Source: Acanthaster planci
Taxonomy: Eukaryota > Echinodermata > Asteroidea > Valvatida > Acanthasteridae
Assembly (NCBI RefSeq): GCF_001949145.1
Contig: NW_019091402.1
Coordinates: forward strand, 2,411,818-2,443,020
Reading direction: 5' to 3'
Length of the DNA stretch: 31,203 nucleotides
In this document: positions 22,401-30,232 of the stretch, piece by piece
Numbering within the stretch: position 1 is the first letter of the stretch
Layout of the letters: each line of letters starts with the position of its first letter
Program-made: the position numbers and the translations under genes
The notes under the pieces: model-generated
What the model was told of the DNA's origin: nothing
Database searches by the model: none
What the model saw: the letters and a program-made list of their open reading frames with translations, nothing else

Positions 22401-25215
22401 GCAAGCTACAGTGCCTAGGGCACTTATGAGGAATCCTTGGTGTCATTACCAGAAATAAATAAATGATAATAATAATACTCCTCTTAAATGCATGAAAACT
22501 ATTCGGCATCGCTTTTTGATTGTACTGAAAACTACACTCAACAATCTTTTTTTTTTTGTAGTTTTTATGCTTTTCCTGCAATAGAGGATGCACTTGCTGT
22601 GATGCCAATCCGAGAAGACACCGCTCAGTGAACAGCGATCTTGTGCTTAAATTGTGAGCCCAAATTTGTCACTGAAAATATTTTAGAAAACTTTCGCATA
22701 GCCTGATACAATAAGTCACTAAAGAAAAGAACCAAATAAAGACAGCAAGATATCCAAAGTTCTGGCACATTTTGGTCATGGAATGACTACATTATTGAGG
22801 TTTCTTCTTGGGATGACATCACACGTTTGCTCATGAATGTGCAAACCAAAATGCTCCAAAATACCCTTCAAAGCGACAAAAATTTAAACAGGATTAACTG
22901 GCACACAGAAGTACGTCTTTAAGGGTTTCCTTTTAAACATTTCACTTCCAGTTAAGAACTTCGAGTCTACTGATGGACATGTTATGTCAGACGGACCCAT
23001 AATGTCGATAGCCAGTCCAAAACTCAATACAGTATTCGGCGTGCAAAAAGGGGCCTACTGCTATGCACCCACAGATCTTATATTTCATAATGACGCATGC
23101 TGGAATATCCCTGCCGAGTTCACCCATAAAAACTGTACTTGTGAATTGAACAGCATTTCCTTCCGTGTGCACGGCCCATACGGAAAACTGTAGCAGAAAG
23201 TAGCAATTACTCAAACACACGCTGATTTCCCGTTGGCCTTGACTGGCACTGAATGGCTTCTCAACGCCTGGGACTATGTCCTTTTGAATGTCAACAGTTA
23301 GGTTTCTATTTACCACATTTTGGAACTGCACCTGTTTGGAGTGAATGGGTCTTTGCAGACGGTCGCAGTAAAGCTTAGATTTCAAATTCACTTGGCAACA
23401 GTAATTATAAGTTACCCTTTTTCAACGAACATGACAGAATGGATTTTAGTGTGAAGTTGAAGAATTACGTCAGTTTCAAAGACTGAAAAAGGCAAAGTAG
23501 AATTTCACTTTCAACCTAACCTTAGAAACCGGAATACTGAACTTGGCAACACAACGATTACCGCGCCGACCAAAACAATATGTACATCAACTCGCGGTGA
23601 ATTCCTGTTCTCTTTCCCACGCGTCAAACCAAAACTTACCGAGTAGCCCGAGTGGCACAGGGGCTGCACTGTAAAACATACCCCTCCCGGGAGGGGGGGG
23701 GGCAGATACCCTTCGGTTGGAACTGTGAGTGAAAAAGTGCATTGTTTGTGCAATTGTGCGTGTTGCACTGAAGGATTATTGAGGACTGAAGTTTAGGAAC
23801 TGAAAATTACGACGTGCAGCTTGCTGAAGAATAACACGGTACAAACTGAAGCGAAACTGTTCTCTCGTTTGCAGACTCGGATCCAGGATTTTCCAAAAGG
23901 GGGGCGTGAACTAACACAGCAGTAGTAAAATGCCCGCGGCGGCGTAGGCGCGCTGTGGTACAGTTTCAGGCCGTATGACCCCTTTTTTCGTCTCCCTCCC
24001 TCGTTTTTTTTCTCCATTTATTTATTAATGGGGGGGTGGTGGAAAAGGGGGCGGACGTACGCCCCCCACGCCCCCAGTATCCGCGCTCGGTTTGAGGTAG
24101 AACACATATCATATAATGGTTTACGAAACTGAATTTAATGTAAACAGGAATATTTTCACATCACGATAAACTGTTCCTTCTCATAGGCCTAAGTAAATTA
24201 TAAGATTTCCCGGATATTTCCGTATCACAACAATGAAGTTCGCCATTTTCATATTATTTCACATGTGGTTCAGTCGAATTCAAACCAAGAGCACATATGC
24301 CACGTGAGTTCAGCGGGGAGCTTCAATGTCGAATTTAAGACTTCAGTCTCATCAACTTCAACTTAAAAACAGACATTCATCTCCGTATACCATTTCCAAA
24401 ACAGTACAACAAGACGAGCTGAAATCTCATTTACGCCAAACTGTTATGTCAGAAAAACATAGGCCTATCCTTCTTTCGCAATACAATTTAAATTGTGAAA
24501 GTTTGTTCCATTGCATACAACGTCCCATTGCCACATCCTCAAAAGGCATAAAGGTCGCAGATAAAAGATCACTTTCCACTGTGTATTTCTTCTCTTTCTG
24601 TGTCCGTCTCGTTTCTTTCGAATTTTCAGTTTTCTTGAAACATGCTAAACTCGTTCAAGGTGCACACAAATGTAAAATGAGCAAAATAAGGCTCATAAAT
24701 CTTCATGCATTGTCCTGTTCATTTTTTTTCTGTTTCCAATTTGTTTTGAATCTAAAAGAGTTAGGTTTTGGTGGTTCTTGTTGATACATTGTATTTGACA
24801 TTGGTTCCATGTGCCCAAGTGCTCTTAAGGACACAAGGAAACGCCTACAAGCACATTCTCGACTAACTTATTTTGCAAAAGTGTTAATTGATTGATACAA
24901 GACTAATTTGATCTCCGAACATATAGTGATGAATTCTCCGAACATATAGTGATGTGGAGAATTGGAACTGATTGTAAAATGACTAAATCGGTTTTTACAA
25001 CCGATAACACAAAACTCGTATTGGATGAACTCAAAATTCGAAAGGTGAAAAACGTTTTACAACAGCCGGGAAAACCTACACAGTACTATTTCAATAGTAC
25101 AATAAAGAGTTTAAATAAAAATGATTCTTTCCTTACTTCGATTTGATGTCACCACTCTCAGGAGCTGAAGGACAGTAATCACACAAGCTGTAAGTTTAGA
25201 GCTGCTTAATTCCAT
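15900..25215 (-). CDS. MAM-domain, mucin-stalk type I membrane receptor (7 exons)
   Basis: Joined exons on the minus strand are 25215-25137, 22341-22201, 20753-20485, 19680-19596, 18150-17728, 17343-17241 and 16449-15900. All introns are GT-AG. Boundary phases are 1,1,0,1,1,2 and match at every junction, giving 1650 nt or 549 residues. Domain order: signal peptide (about 1-25), MAM domain (about 31-191), Thr/Pro/Ser stalk (about 192-335), transmembrane helix (about 340-362), basic KRKKR stop-transfer, and a tyrosine-rich tail (363-549). MAM domains act in cell-cell adhesion and receptor clustering, and mucin stalks hold domains away from the membrane. The tail carries NPSY, ITIM-like VLYAAI and YxxPhi motifs expected to bind PTB or SH2 proteins. 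There is no kinase, phosphatase or CUB domain, so it is not RPTP-mu or neuropilin as known. The ortholog is unknown. Confidence 0.8.
17081..17198. repeat. Long hairpin / palindromic MITE in intron 6
   Basis: Two arms of about 51 bases (17081-17131 and 17148-17198) are inverted copies separated by a 16-base loop. The outer CAAGAGTTTGCAA and the inner CGAAATTTGTCGACCC are perfect, and the middle is diverged. It starts about 40 bases past the donor of the transmembrane exon in the receptor intron. It resembles a foldback MITE, and transcribed as part of the intron it would form a long RNA hairpin. Confidence 0.75.
17241..17343 (-). CDS. Receptor exon 6: transmembrane helix
   Basis: This 103-nt exon enters in phase 1 after TTTGTTGTAG and leaves in phase 2 at AAGAG|GTATAA. 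It encodes GGSSSP followed by a hydrophobic stretch (FIGPIVVVCVALLFVGLTL, then CLAM) of about 23 residues and the basic cluster KRKKR. This is a textbook single-pass stop-transfer helix with N-out topology by the positive-inside rule. It lies between the mucin stalk exon and the tail exon. The donor GTATAA is weaker than the others in the gene. Confidence 0.88.
17728..18150 (-). CDS. Receptor exon 5: Thr/Pro/Ser mucin-like stalk
   Basis: This 423-nt exon starts after a strong acceptor (TTTTTTTTCAG) and ends at CAAA|GTAAGT. Both ends are phase 1, so it is a symmetric exon that could be skipped without a frameshift. It encodes about 140 residues dominated by Thr, Pro, Ser and Ala, with repeats of TTTP, TTVA and TPST type, and no cysteine. 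This composition predicts dense O-glycosylation and an extended stalk. One N-glycosylation sequon (NFS, within SNNFST) lies near the membrane-proximal end. It sits between the MAM C-terminus and the transmembrane exon, as expected for a stalk. Confidence 0.85.
18717..19200. repeat. GC-rich inverted-repeat element in intron 4
   Basis: The 17-base sequence at 18776-18792 (CGCTCGAACGCCGGGAA) is matched in inverted orientation with one mismatch at 19100-19116. Near the left end is a perfect 10-bp stem, CACGAACAGC (18742-18751) with GCTGTTCGTG (18759-18768). GAACAG and CTGTTC words recur throughout. The patch is GC-rich inside an AT-rich intron. It could be a decayed DNA transposon; its ends are not defined. 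Confidence 0.45.
19596..19680 (-). CDS. Receptor exon 4: C-terminal part of MAM domain
   Basis: This 85-nt exon begins in phase 0 after CATCACACAG and ends in phase 1 at GATCCAA|GTAAGT. It encodes VFFVASRGKYQSDIAIDDL followed by IITDIFDDP. The SDIAIDDL segment is the conserved C-terminal signature of MAM domains (GDIAxDDI). Joined to exon 3 it completes the last beta strand of the fold. It is too short and lacks a start codon, so frame-based gene finding alone would miss it. Confidence 0.9.
19781..19962. repeat. GGTTGGGTT-rich degenerate minisatellite
   Basis: The words TTGGGTT, GGTTGGG and GGTTTGG recur about 15 times over 180 bases with short interruptions. It is G/T-rich on the plus strand with no open frame. 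It lies in receptor intron 3, next to the MITE at 19988. Confidence 0.65.
19986..20228. mobile_element. TA-flanked MITE with CACTGCAAAAACT termini
   Basis: The ends are inverted copies: CACTGCAAAAACTTTGGTGTT on the left and the complement of AACACCCTAGTTTTTGCAGTG on the right. TA flanks both ends, which fits a Tc1/mariner-type target duplication; the symmetrical ATTACAC/GTGTAAT also leaves a TWA-type insertion possible. The element is about 239 bp with no coding capacity. Nine copies of GGTGTTA or TAACACC occur inside in both orientations. It sits in receptor intron 3. Confidence 0.8.
20485..20753 (-). CDS. Receptor exon 3: central MAM domain
   Basis: This 269-nt exon begins in phase 1 after CTCTAAAAG and ends in phase 0 at TTCCGG|GTAATA. 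It encodes GKYIYAPSS, a LYSPAYRL segment, LEFYYHMWD, MGSLSVYVCGD, a PLW tryptophan segment and FSCDQQFR. These follow the order of MAM hallmarks: GxYxY, the hydrophobic SPxY strand, LxFxYHMxG, MGxLxVY, LW, then the fourth cysteine. The two cysteines here would pair within the MAM fold, in addition to the two in exon 2. Where many MAM domains have HMYG, this one has HMWD. Confidence 0.9.
21319..21460. mobile_element. Foldback MITE in intron 2
   Basis: The left arm, 21319-21361 (GAATTGAAG...GGCCATGTTAGG...ATTCAATACAA), is repeated in inverted orientation at 21418-21460 with about 36 of 43 positions matching. The spacer is about 56 bases. No flanking duplication is obvious. It has the size and structure of a non-autonomous foldback DNA element. 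Confidence 0.7.
21896..22112. repeat. Degenerate tandem repeat, unit about 21 bp
   Basis: About ten imperfect units recur, each built around AAATNNTATTTCGAGGGAAC-like words (for example ATTATTCGGAGGAAA, CAGTATTTCGAAG, TTATTCCGAGGGAAC, TTATTTCGAGGGAATG). The divergence between units suggests an old minisatellite. It ends about 90 bases from the donor of receptor exon 2. Confidence 0.6.
22201..22341 (-). CDS. Receptor exon 2: N-terminal MAM domain
   Basis: This 141-nt exon has a pyrimidine-rich acceptor (TTTTGCATTTGTCAAG) in phase 1 and a consensus donor GTGAGT in phase 1. It encodes LLSCSFETTCG, a FYWSR segment, then TGPSNDHTFGNSYG. This matches the start of MAM domains (CxFExxxCG, FxWxR, TGPxxDHT). 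Spliced to exon 3 it reads NSYGKYIY, a seamless MAM junction. This is the strongest single piece of evidence that 22341 to 15900 is one gene. Confidence 0.9.
22386..22476 (+). mobile_element. 5'-truncated SINE copy
   Basis: About 70 bases (GGTTTCTTCAGGCTTGCAAG...TGTCATTACCAGAAA) closely match the 3' module of the SINE at 27631-27700, followed by an (AATA)n/(AAT)n tail. The 5' tRNA-like part is missing. This is the pattern left by incomplete target-primed reverse transcription. It lies in receptor intron 1, just upstream of exon 2. Confidence 0.75.
22987..23415 (-). CDS. Unrecognised open frame in receptor intron 1, possible cassette exon
   Basis: A minus-strand frame runs about 143 codons. 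The translation has balanced composition and eight or more cysteines (for example KSKLYCDRLQRPIHSKQ and REISVCLSNCYFLLQF). An acceptor-like AG (GTTGCCAAG) would enter it in phase 1, the phase left by exon 1, and phase-1 donor-like sites (ACAA|GTACAG, ATGG|GTGAAC) exist within it, so it could be an alternatively spliced ectodomain. I recognise no family. The plus strand is also partly open here, and both splice sites are mediocre, so chance is quite possible. Confidence 0.2.
   Translation of the reverse strand, partial: VTYNYCCQVNLKSKLYCDRLQRPIHSKQVQFQNVVNRNLTVDIQKDIVPGVEKPFSASQGQREISVCLSNCYFLLQFSVWAVHTEGNAVQFTSTVFMGELGRDIPACVIMKYKICGCIAVGPFLHAEYCIEFWTGYRHYGSV
23876..24085. mobile_element. Candidate non-autonomous DNA element
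   Basis: The left end, CGGATCCAGGATTTTCC...GGGGGGCGTG (23878-23908), has a shorter inverted counterpart at 24067-24083 (complement CGGATACTGGGGGCGTG). Between them lie a GC-rich patch and pyrimidine tracts, with no transposase. I recall similar CGGATCC...GGGGGCG termini from invertebrate repeats, but cannot name a family. Confidence 0.4.
24912..24954. repeat. 23-bp tandem duplication
   Basis: TCTCCGAACATATAGTGATG occurs at 24912-24931 and again at 24935-24954, an exact repeat at 23-base spacing. It looks like a recent local duplication in receptor intron 1. Confidence 0.9.
25137..25215 (-). CDS. Receptor exon 1: start codon and signal peptide
   Basis: An ATG at 25215 sits in a good Kozak context (AAAAGATGG, A at -3 and G at +4). 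The 26 codons read MELSSSKLTACVITVLQLL then RVVTSNR, with a short basic N-region, a hydrophobic core and small residues before a plausible cleavage site near VVTS. The donor is GAA|GTAAGG in phase 1, which exactly fits the phase-1 acceptor of exon 2, giving a residue that continues into ILLSCSFE. The resulting intron is about 2.8 kb. It is a prediction from phase and composition; additional exons in that intron are possible. Confidence 0.6.
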
Positions 25216-25345
25216 CTTTTAGCGCAAGACTTCTCGATCTTAACAGATGTCAAAGATGCTGGAAGACAGGAGCTGAACTGCAAAATCCCACTTTTCTATA
25301 GAGTTTACACTTTCACAGAAAATAAATCAGCTGAATTGGCGAGCT
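25216..25345 (-). promoter_or_regulatory. Candidate promoter and 5' UTR of the MAM receptor
   Basis: Upstream of the receptor ATG the minus strand carries CCAAT (plus ATTGG at 25335-25339), about 120 bases before the start, and a weak TATA-like CTATAGAA around 25295-25302. The pyrimidine-rich TTCAGCTCC downstream could serve as an initiator. The support is motif-level only. Confidence 0.25.
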
Positions 25346-27424
25346 AACGCTTATTTTGAGAGACCACTGGTGGCTCTGTGACTCCGGGGTTTTATTGTGA
25401 TCTGATGAACCCAAGCCTGGTTTTAGATGATGATTGCCTTCTCAAACATGACCAATACTGAATACGTGACTTGGCAACAAGCGCCAACCAATAGGAAATC
25501 CGCAATACCGAGAGTGGTTCACATGTCGACCTGCCTACTTCCCCTTGACCACTCTGGAGCGAATTTTTTCCGAGCTAAACACAGACAACTATGCTTATAA
25601 TACTTCCTGGATCATCAAATACAGCAAGTTGTCCTTCAACCAATTTGGTGGTGGGGGGGGTGCTACGAAGACATCACAGTGAGCTACTTCCCGTAATATT
25701 TTCGACTCGGGAAAAAGTTCAGTATTAATATTACGACACTGTAGTTTAGCATACAGAGACTTTGCATGGTAGCCATCTTGCAGAGCAGTTCTGTTGTTCC
25801 ACAGGGAAACATCCTCTGTGTATATCTCCTGTGGAACAAAAGCACTGGCCTGCAAGATGGCAGCCATGAAAACCGTCTATTTGTATGCTGGTGGCTGTGA
25901 CTGAGTTGTATCGGAGTACCTACTGGTGCCGAGCGGGCCTACGGAACGCATTTTTTTCCGCAACACGGGGTCAGGTGTAAAATAACCTCTTCTGAAACTT
26001 ACCGACGTATACCGAACATCCCCCACAAAACTAGCCAAAGAGATGTTTGGAAAAAAATAGTGTAAGGCGATTTGTGGGGCTATTTCACTCCCCTCAATCC
26101 AAAAGGGTGTAAAAAGCCCCAAACTGTAGCCTCGTCCAAAAGAAAGGCAATACAAGATTACATAATAATAAATTCGTCCCCCACCAAAAAATGTGATCTA
26201 GATCCAATCTTGAATAGCAACGGTACACGTCTTCCTTTACTGTCACCCACGTTGTGGCTACCGAACGTTTTAATTGGATCCGATCCGAAGATACCCACTT
26301 TGACCACGGACGGAAAAAGACGCCTTGTACCGCCGGCCAGTCGTAGCTGATGAGGGCAGATTTAAATTTGTGGACGAAATTGTTTGTCCGAGCATATCAC
26401 GGAGGAACAACGCCCTGTCCCAACCCCCACAAAACGCATACATGACTGTATTTAGGTCAGAGCATATGGACAAGGTTTCAAATGAACAGACTACTTCACT
26501 AATAAATGCAAATGTAACACGAAGTGTGAAGCTTAAGAAAGGCCCAAGTTTTGGTTTCGTATGCGGAATAGCAACTACTAGGATGTACAGTACTTCTGTC
26601 ACATTCCGATAAAACGGGCCAAAACAGGAAATTCAGTTCATGCCTTTTACAGTATATATCAGTTTTTAATTATTGTGGCATTCATGAGGAGTAAAATTAG
26701 ATGGAAATGCATGATTGAAATGAAGGAAACCATGAATAATATAAGAAAATCATGTATATTTTTCAACAAATTGATCAGTCGTCACTCTTGGGGGAAGGGA
26801 ACTTAATTTTCAGATGAATTTGTATCAGATGGTAAGATGATGTATCGAGTTTTGCAGAATAACAGAATTATATTGTTAAATACTACTGGTTGCATAACAC
26901 AATCATATAAGAATGATTCGCATTATAAGGGAATGATTGCAAATCGGGCAAGCAATTTACCGTTAAGGGCTTCATAGTGAACGTTGTGAAAGGCAAACAA
27001 CTCATCAAAATCGCAAAGCTTCCGTTCGGCTCAAGCGTTGAGGCCGACTGACAGATACCCGTATGCCACAGCAAAACGACTTTCACGTTACAAAATGCCC
27101 GTAACGAATTTAGCTAGAGTTAAAACTTGTTAAACTATGGTGATTTCGCAGTGCAAAATATCTGATTTGACATCACAAGTTTGCATTTGCATATTATCAC
27201 CCCCAATGTGAATCAGCTGTTAAGACCGAACTCCGGATAATAAAAACTTATCACTTTTCAGTCGATTAAATGATCCAATCGCAACAAGACAATGTCTTCA
27301 AAAACAGAAATGAGAACAAACATAGCCCAAAACAAACCATACCTTTCAATATAAAACCATAAAACAAAAATCTATTAAAAAGAAGTACTCTATTCAGTGT
27401 GAAACACAAAATATCGAGACGGGG
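25346..27424. other. Intergenic stretch upstream of the receptor
   Basis: Apart from the hairpin at 25751-25883, I see no supported feature. A plus frame at 26325-26612 and overlapping minus frames are open for 90-110 codons without splice or domain support. Confidence 0.45.
25751..25883. repeat. Inverted repeat / foldback element
   Basis: The core arms at 25765-25805 and 25828-25868 (CATGG..GCCATCTTGCAG...GTTCCACAGG) are inverted copies at roughly 85% identity. Weaker matching (GCATACA...) extends outward to about 60 bases per arm. The spacer is about 22 bases. It lies upstream of the receptor gene. Confidence 0.65.
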
Positions 27425-27725
27425 GAGTCAGGATGGCGTAGTACCTCTTTCCTCACCTTTCACCTCTGCGGCCAGGGTTTGATTCTTGGCTCAGCCAGGA
27501 ATCAAATCGAATCATGTGGATTGGGTTTTCAACCCCTACCCAATTTTGTGGGTTTTACCCAGTATATTCTTTTGGGGTTTTCCTCCCACCACTAAACCTG
27601 TAACTTCTTCTCATGTGTCTCCTCTCTACAGGTTTCTTCAGGCTTACGAGCTACAGTGCCTGGGGCACTTTTGGGCATCCTTGGTGTCATTACCAGAAAG
27701 ACTTAACAACAGCAACAATACAAAT
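27425..27725 (+). mobile_element. tRNA-derived SINE, near full length
   Basis: The 5' part matches a RNA polymerase III promoter: an A-box-like TGGCGTAGTA at 27434-27443 and a B-box-like GGTTTGATTC at 27476-27485, at tRNA-like spacing. A unique body follows (GTGGATTGGGTTTTCAACCC..., TTTTGGGGTTTTCCTCCCACC), then a 3' module shared with 22386-22455, and an A-rich tail (AACAACAGCAACAATA). It is on the plus strand and has no coding capacity. Confidence 0.8.
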
Positions 27726-28610
27726 CGTTCCTGAACAGAACTTAAATTCTCTTTAATGATTTAGACATTTACATAGTTACGAGGAAAAATTAAATGGAAA
27801 CCAAATTCAAAAACAGCACATGTATAGCTTCAATAAACAATTCATCTCCTTCAAGTTCTTTGGTTCACAGCAGGTGTTCACATAAATGCCTGCACCGTGA
27901 CACGTAAATTGAGGTTTAAAAAAATGTTAAAACAAATACATTTGAGTTGGCCTAAAATGTTTTACCTGTATATGGGGATTGCCTCAAAAATTACCTGAAA
28001 TCATTTCCACACACAAGAAGGTTCTTCAAGTTAGCCTTGTTCATGCTGTTATGACCAGGCAGACGTGGTCAGTTTCATTATAAATGGGTTTGGGGATCCT
28101 TCCTATGAAACTGGCCAAAAGTGGCCACTACGGACCAACAGGGGTACTATCACAGAAAGATATGCCGTGCACTAAGTGTCTTCCAAAACTTTAATCATGA
28201 CTTTCAATGGTAAAAAGTTGCATGTGTCAGTTTAAACAGTGGAAGTCTGGCCCAGTTTATGGTGATAAGAGTTTTATCATTCAGTACGTTGATGTTCTCC
28301 TGTAATGACAACCAAAGGAAACGGCACATGGATACCAGTTCTGGCTACTTGTCAAATGTTGCGTTGTTGTCCACTAAAGAGATACCGCATCTCAGTGTTG
28401 TATTCGAGTCCGATCAAACAATGACCAACACAAAGGCGGGGGGGTTCTCTCCGTCCCATATCTTGCTTCAAATGTATCACAAGGCCCTGCAAGTCCCAGT
28501 AAACCCATCGCAAGTCTGTCACTAGTCATTTAGTCTTAAGCCAATTCACAAGCTATTCAAAGGAGCTGTGACCAAAGCATTCCTTTGTCATGGTTCACCC
28601 TGTTACTTAT
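27726..28610. other. Stretch without a supported gene
   Basis: A minus-strand frame of 31 codons and a stop (28299-28204) follows a good acceptor, TTTCCTTTGGTTGTCATTACAG, and could be a terminal exon (ENINVLNDKTLITINWARL...), with ATTAAA just downstream. It is too short to claim. A plus-strand 88-codon frame overlaps it. Confidence 0.3.
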
Positions 28611-28613
28611 GGC

Positions 28614-28679
28614 TGGACTCATGAAGGGACTTGTGACTGGATTTGTGAAGGGACTTGTGAAAGAACTTGTGATGGACTC
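28614..28679. repeat. 12-bp tandem repeat
   Basis: About four to five units of AAGGGACTTGTG-type sequence (AAGGGACTTGTG, ACTGGATTTGTG, AAGGGACTTGTG, AAAGAACTTGTG) sit in tandem. Because 12 is a multiple of three, both overlapping frames read repetitive peptides (KGLVTGFV-type or EGTCDWIC-type). There is no other sign of coding. Confidence 0.75.
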
Positions 28680-28815
28680 GAATACAACACTGCCGCATCG
28701 TGTAGCAATACAGTCCAGTTATTTCAAAGGGACACTGGATCTGGGAGAATTCAATTCATCCAAGCTTGTGTGCTCTGAGAGCATTCGGGTGGGTTGCCCC
28801 ACCCCCCCATATTAA

Positions 28816-29177
28816 AGACAGACAAGTACCTTCAGAAGAAGATAACAAAAAGCAAGAAATAAAAACATGGACAATATTTAAGTTTATGTTACAAGCACTT
28901 TGCAAATAGGGCTTAAACTGTCGCCATATTAGCGATGGATTCAATTTCATGGCACTGCTAAGCATATTGGTAAGCGTAGAAAAGTACAGGCAGTACGCAC
29001 AGGTTTTATCAACTAACATGTAATGCAGTGTGTATTGCTTGTGACCTATTTCCGGCTACACTTTACGAAGTGAATAAATCTGTTAAGTGACACCTATCAC
29101 TTGTGCTTGGCAGTCCCAAGAAAATTAGTCCACAGGTAGCCTGGTAAGCACGGTGACAAAATCTTCCAACCCTGAGA
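28816..29177. other. Intergenic stretch downstream of the right-edge gene
   Basis: No supported feature. It lies just beyond the proposed poly(A) signal of the right-edge minus-strand gene. Confidence 0.4.
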
Positions 29178-29183
29178 TTTATT
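29178..29183 (-). terminator. Candidate poly(A) signal of the right-edge gene
   Basis: The minus strand reads AATAAA, about 255 bases downstream of the stop codon of the exon at 29636-29436. That is a normal 3' UTR length. No cleavage evidence is available. Confidence 0.4.
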
Positions 29184-29435
29184 GCTCAGCTGCAGACAGC
29201 ACACGAAATAAACTGTGAAAAAAAAACACCTGGACAGAAACCGTACACAATAGAATACCCATGATGCTGAAATCTTTCACTGAGCACCACTCACGGACGT
29301 ACATGCATGCATGTGTCAGGTACACCACCATACATGTATCATGCTGAGTTGAGTACAGAATGTGAAGATATTTCAGTGAATATGAACTTTTAAGTTACCC
29401 TGAAATCGCAACTCTTGCCGAGAGTGTTTTTTTGT

Positions 29436-29636
29436 TTAGTTCTCCCCACTGTTACCTTCTGCACTAGCATTAACTTCTCGGTGCCTCTGTACTGTCACTA
29501 CTGCTTTCACACTCCCTGTCGGGTGTCTGTCACTCTCTTCATCACACATTTTGTCACTTGTTGGGCAGCTTTCATGATCCGAGTCATTACTGGCAGCGTC
29601 CGACTCTTGATCAATTTCTTTACCGTCGATGACATT
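29436..29636 (-). CDS. Terminal coding exon of an unidentified gene
   Basis: A strong acceptor, TTTTTTTCTATACTAATAG, is followed by exactly 67 codons including the TAA stop, in phase 0. The peptide begins NVIDGKEIDQESDAASNDSD and continues acidic, Ser-rich and Cys-containing (HESCPTSDKMCDEESDRHP), ending VNASAEGNSGEN. It is probably a disordered, acidic C-terminal tail of an intracellular protein or a receptor cytoplasmic domain, with potential casein kinase 2 sites (SDAASNDSD). It has no start codon and is shorter than most genes, so it is easy to miss. The family cannot be told from this part. The gene continues beyond the right edge. Confidence 0.55.
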   Translation of the reverse strand, partial: NVIDGKEIDQESDAASNDSDHESCPTSDKMCDEESDRHPTGSVKAVVTVQRHREVNASAEGNSGEN

Positions 29637-30232
29637 CTATTAGTATAGAAAAAAATCTGTAAACTGAAACATACATATCTACACTATTGGTGAAGTCATT
29701 CAAACAGACTTCGTCAAATTAAATATGACCTCCAAAGATATTCACAAGAAATGCAACATGTTCCTCAACGGTACATGTGTATAAAATGGAAAATTCAGTC
29801 TTTTAGAAATACAATTTCACGTGGGAGTAGCTTTTTGCAAACAGCACCAAGGCTTAGTGAATGGAATTATGATTCGGTATTGGACGGTACAATTGAAGCT
29901 CTAAAGAGGTCCTTTGGACTTATCTTGTTTTTACAAAAACTTTGTATCATCAGAAAGAAAAACAACGAAGAGCGAAAGAAAGAGAGACTGGTAAGAGCTT
30001 TTAACTGGGTGGCGGGTTCTTGCACGCATTCTGCGTGCATGCGAAGACCGGAATAAAGGTGTTACACGAACTCAGCGTGCTCTGTGTCAAAACGCGCATA
30101 AACTTGTGTGCCTATGGTGTGAGTTTGTACCAAAGGACTGTCAATTTCATTTAAAAACACGCCCTCGTTTGTTCCCGCTCGGAACGGATGGCACTATATA
30201 GACAATGGTCGGCAGTGCTTGGGCCTGTGGGA

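Noticed and set aside
24326-24784. 152-codon plus-strand frame
   Set aside because: It is the longest simple frame, but has skewed Ser/Phe/Leu composition, no domain and no splice support, and lies antisense inside receptor intron 1. Its length is within chance for 31 kb of AT-rich DNA.
26330-26510. Minus-strand CSFETLSIC motif resembling the start of a second MAM domain
   Set aside because: Only the CSFE...C part matches. The following FxW and TGPxxDHT segments are missing, no good acceptor precedes it, and it lies upstream of the predicted start exon.
28204-28299. 31-codon minus-strand terminal exon candidate
   Set aside because: The acceptor is good and ATTAAA follows, but 31 codons without a partner exon or recognisable motif is not enough to call.
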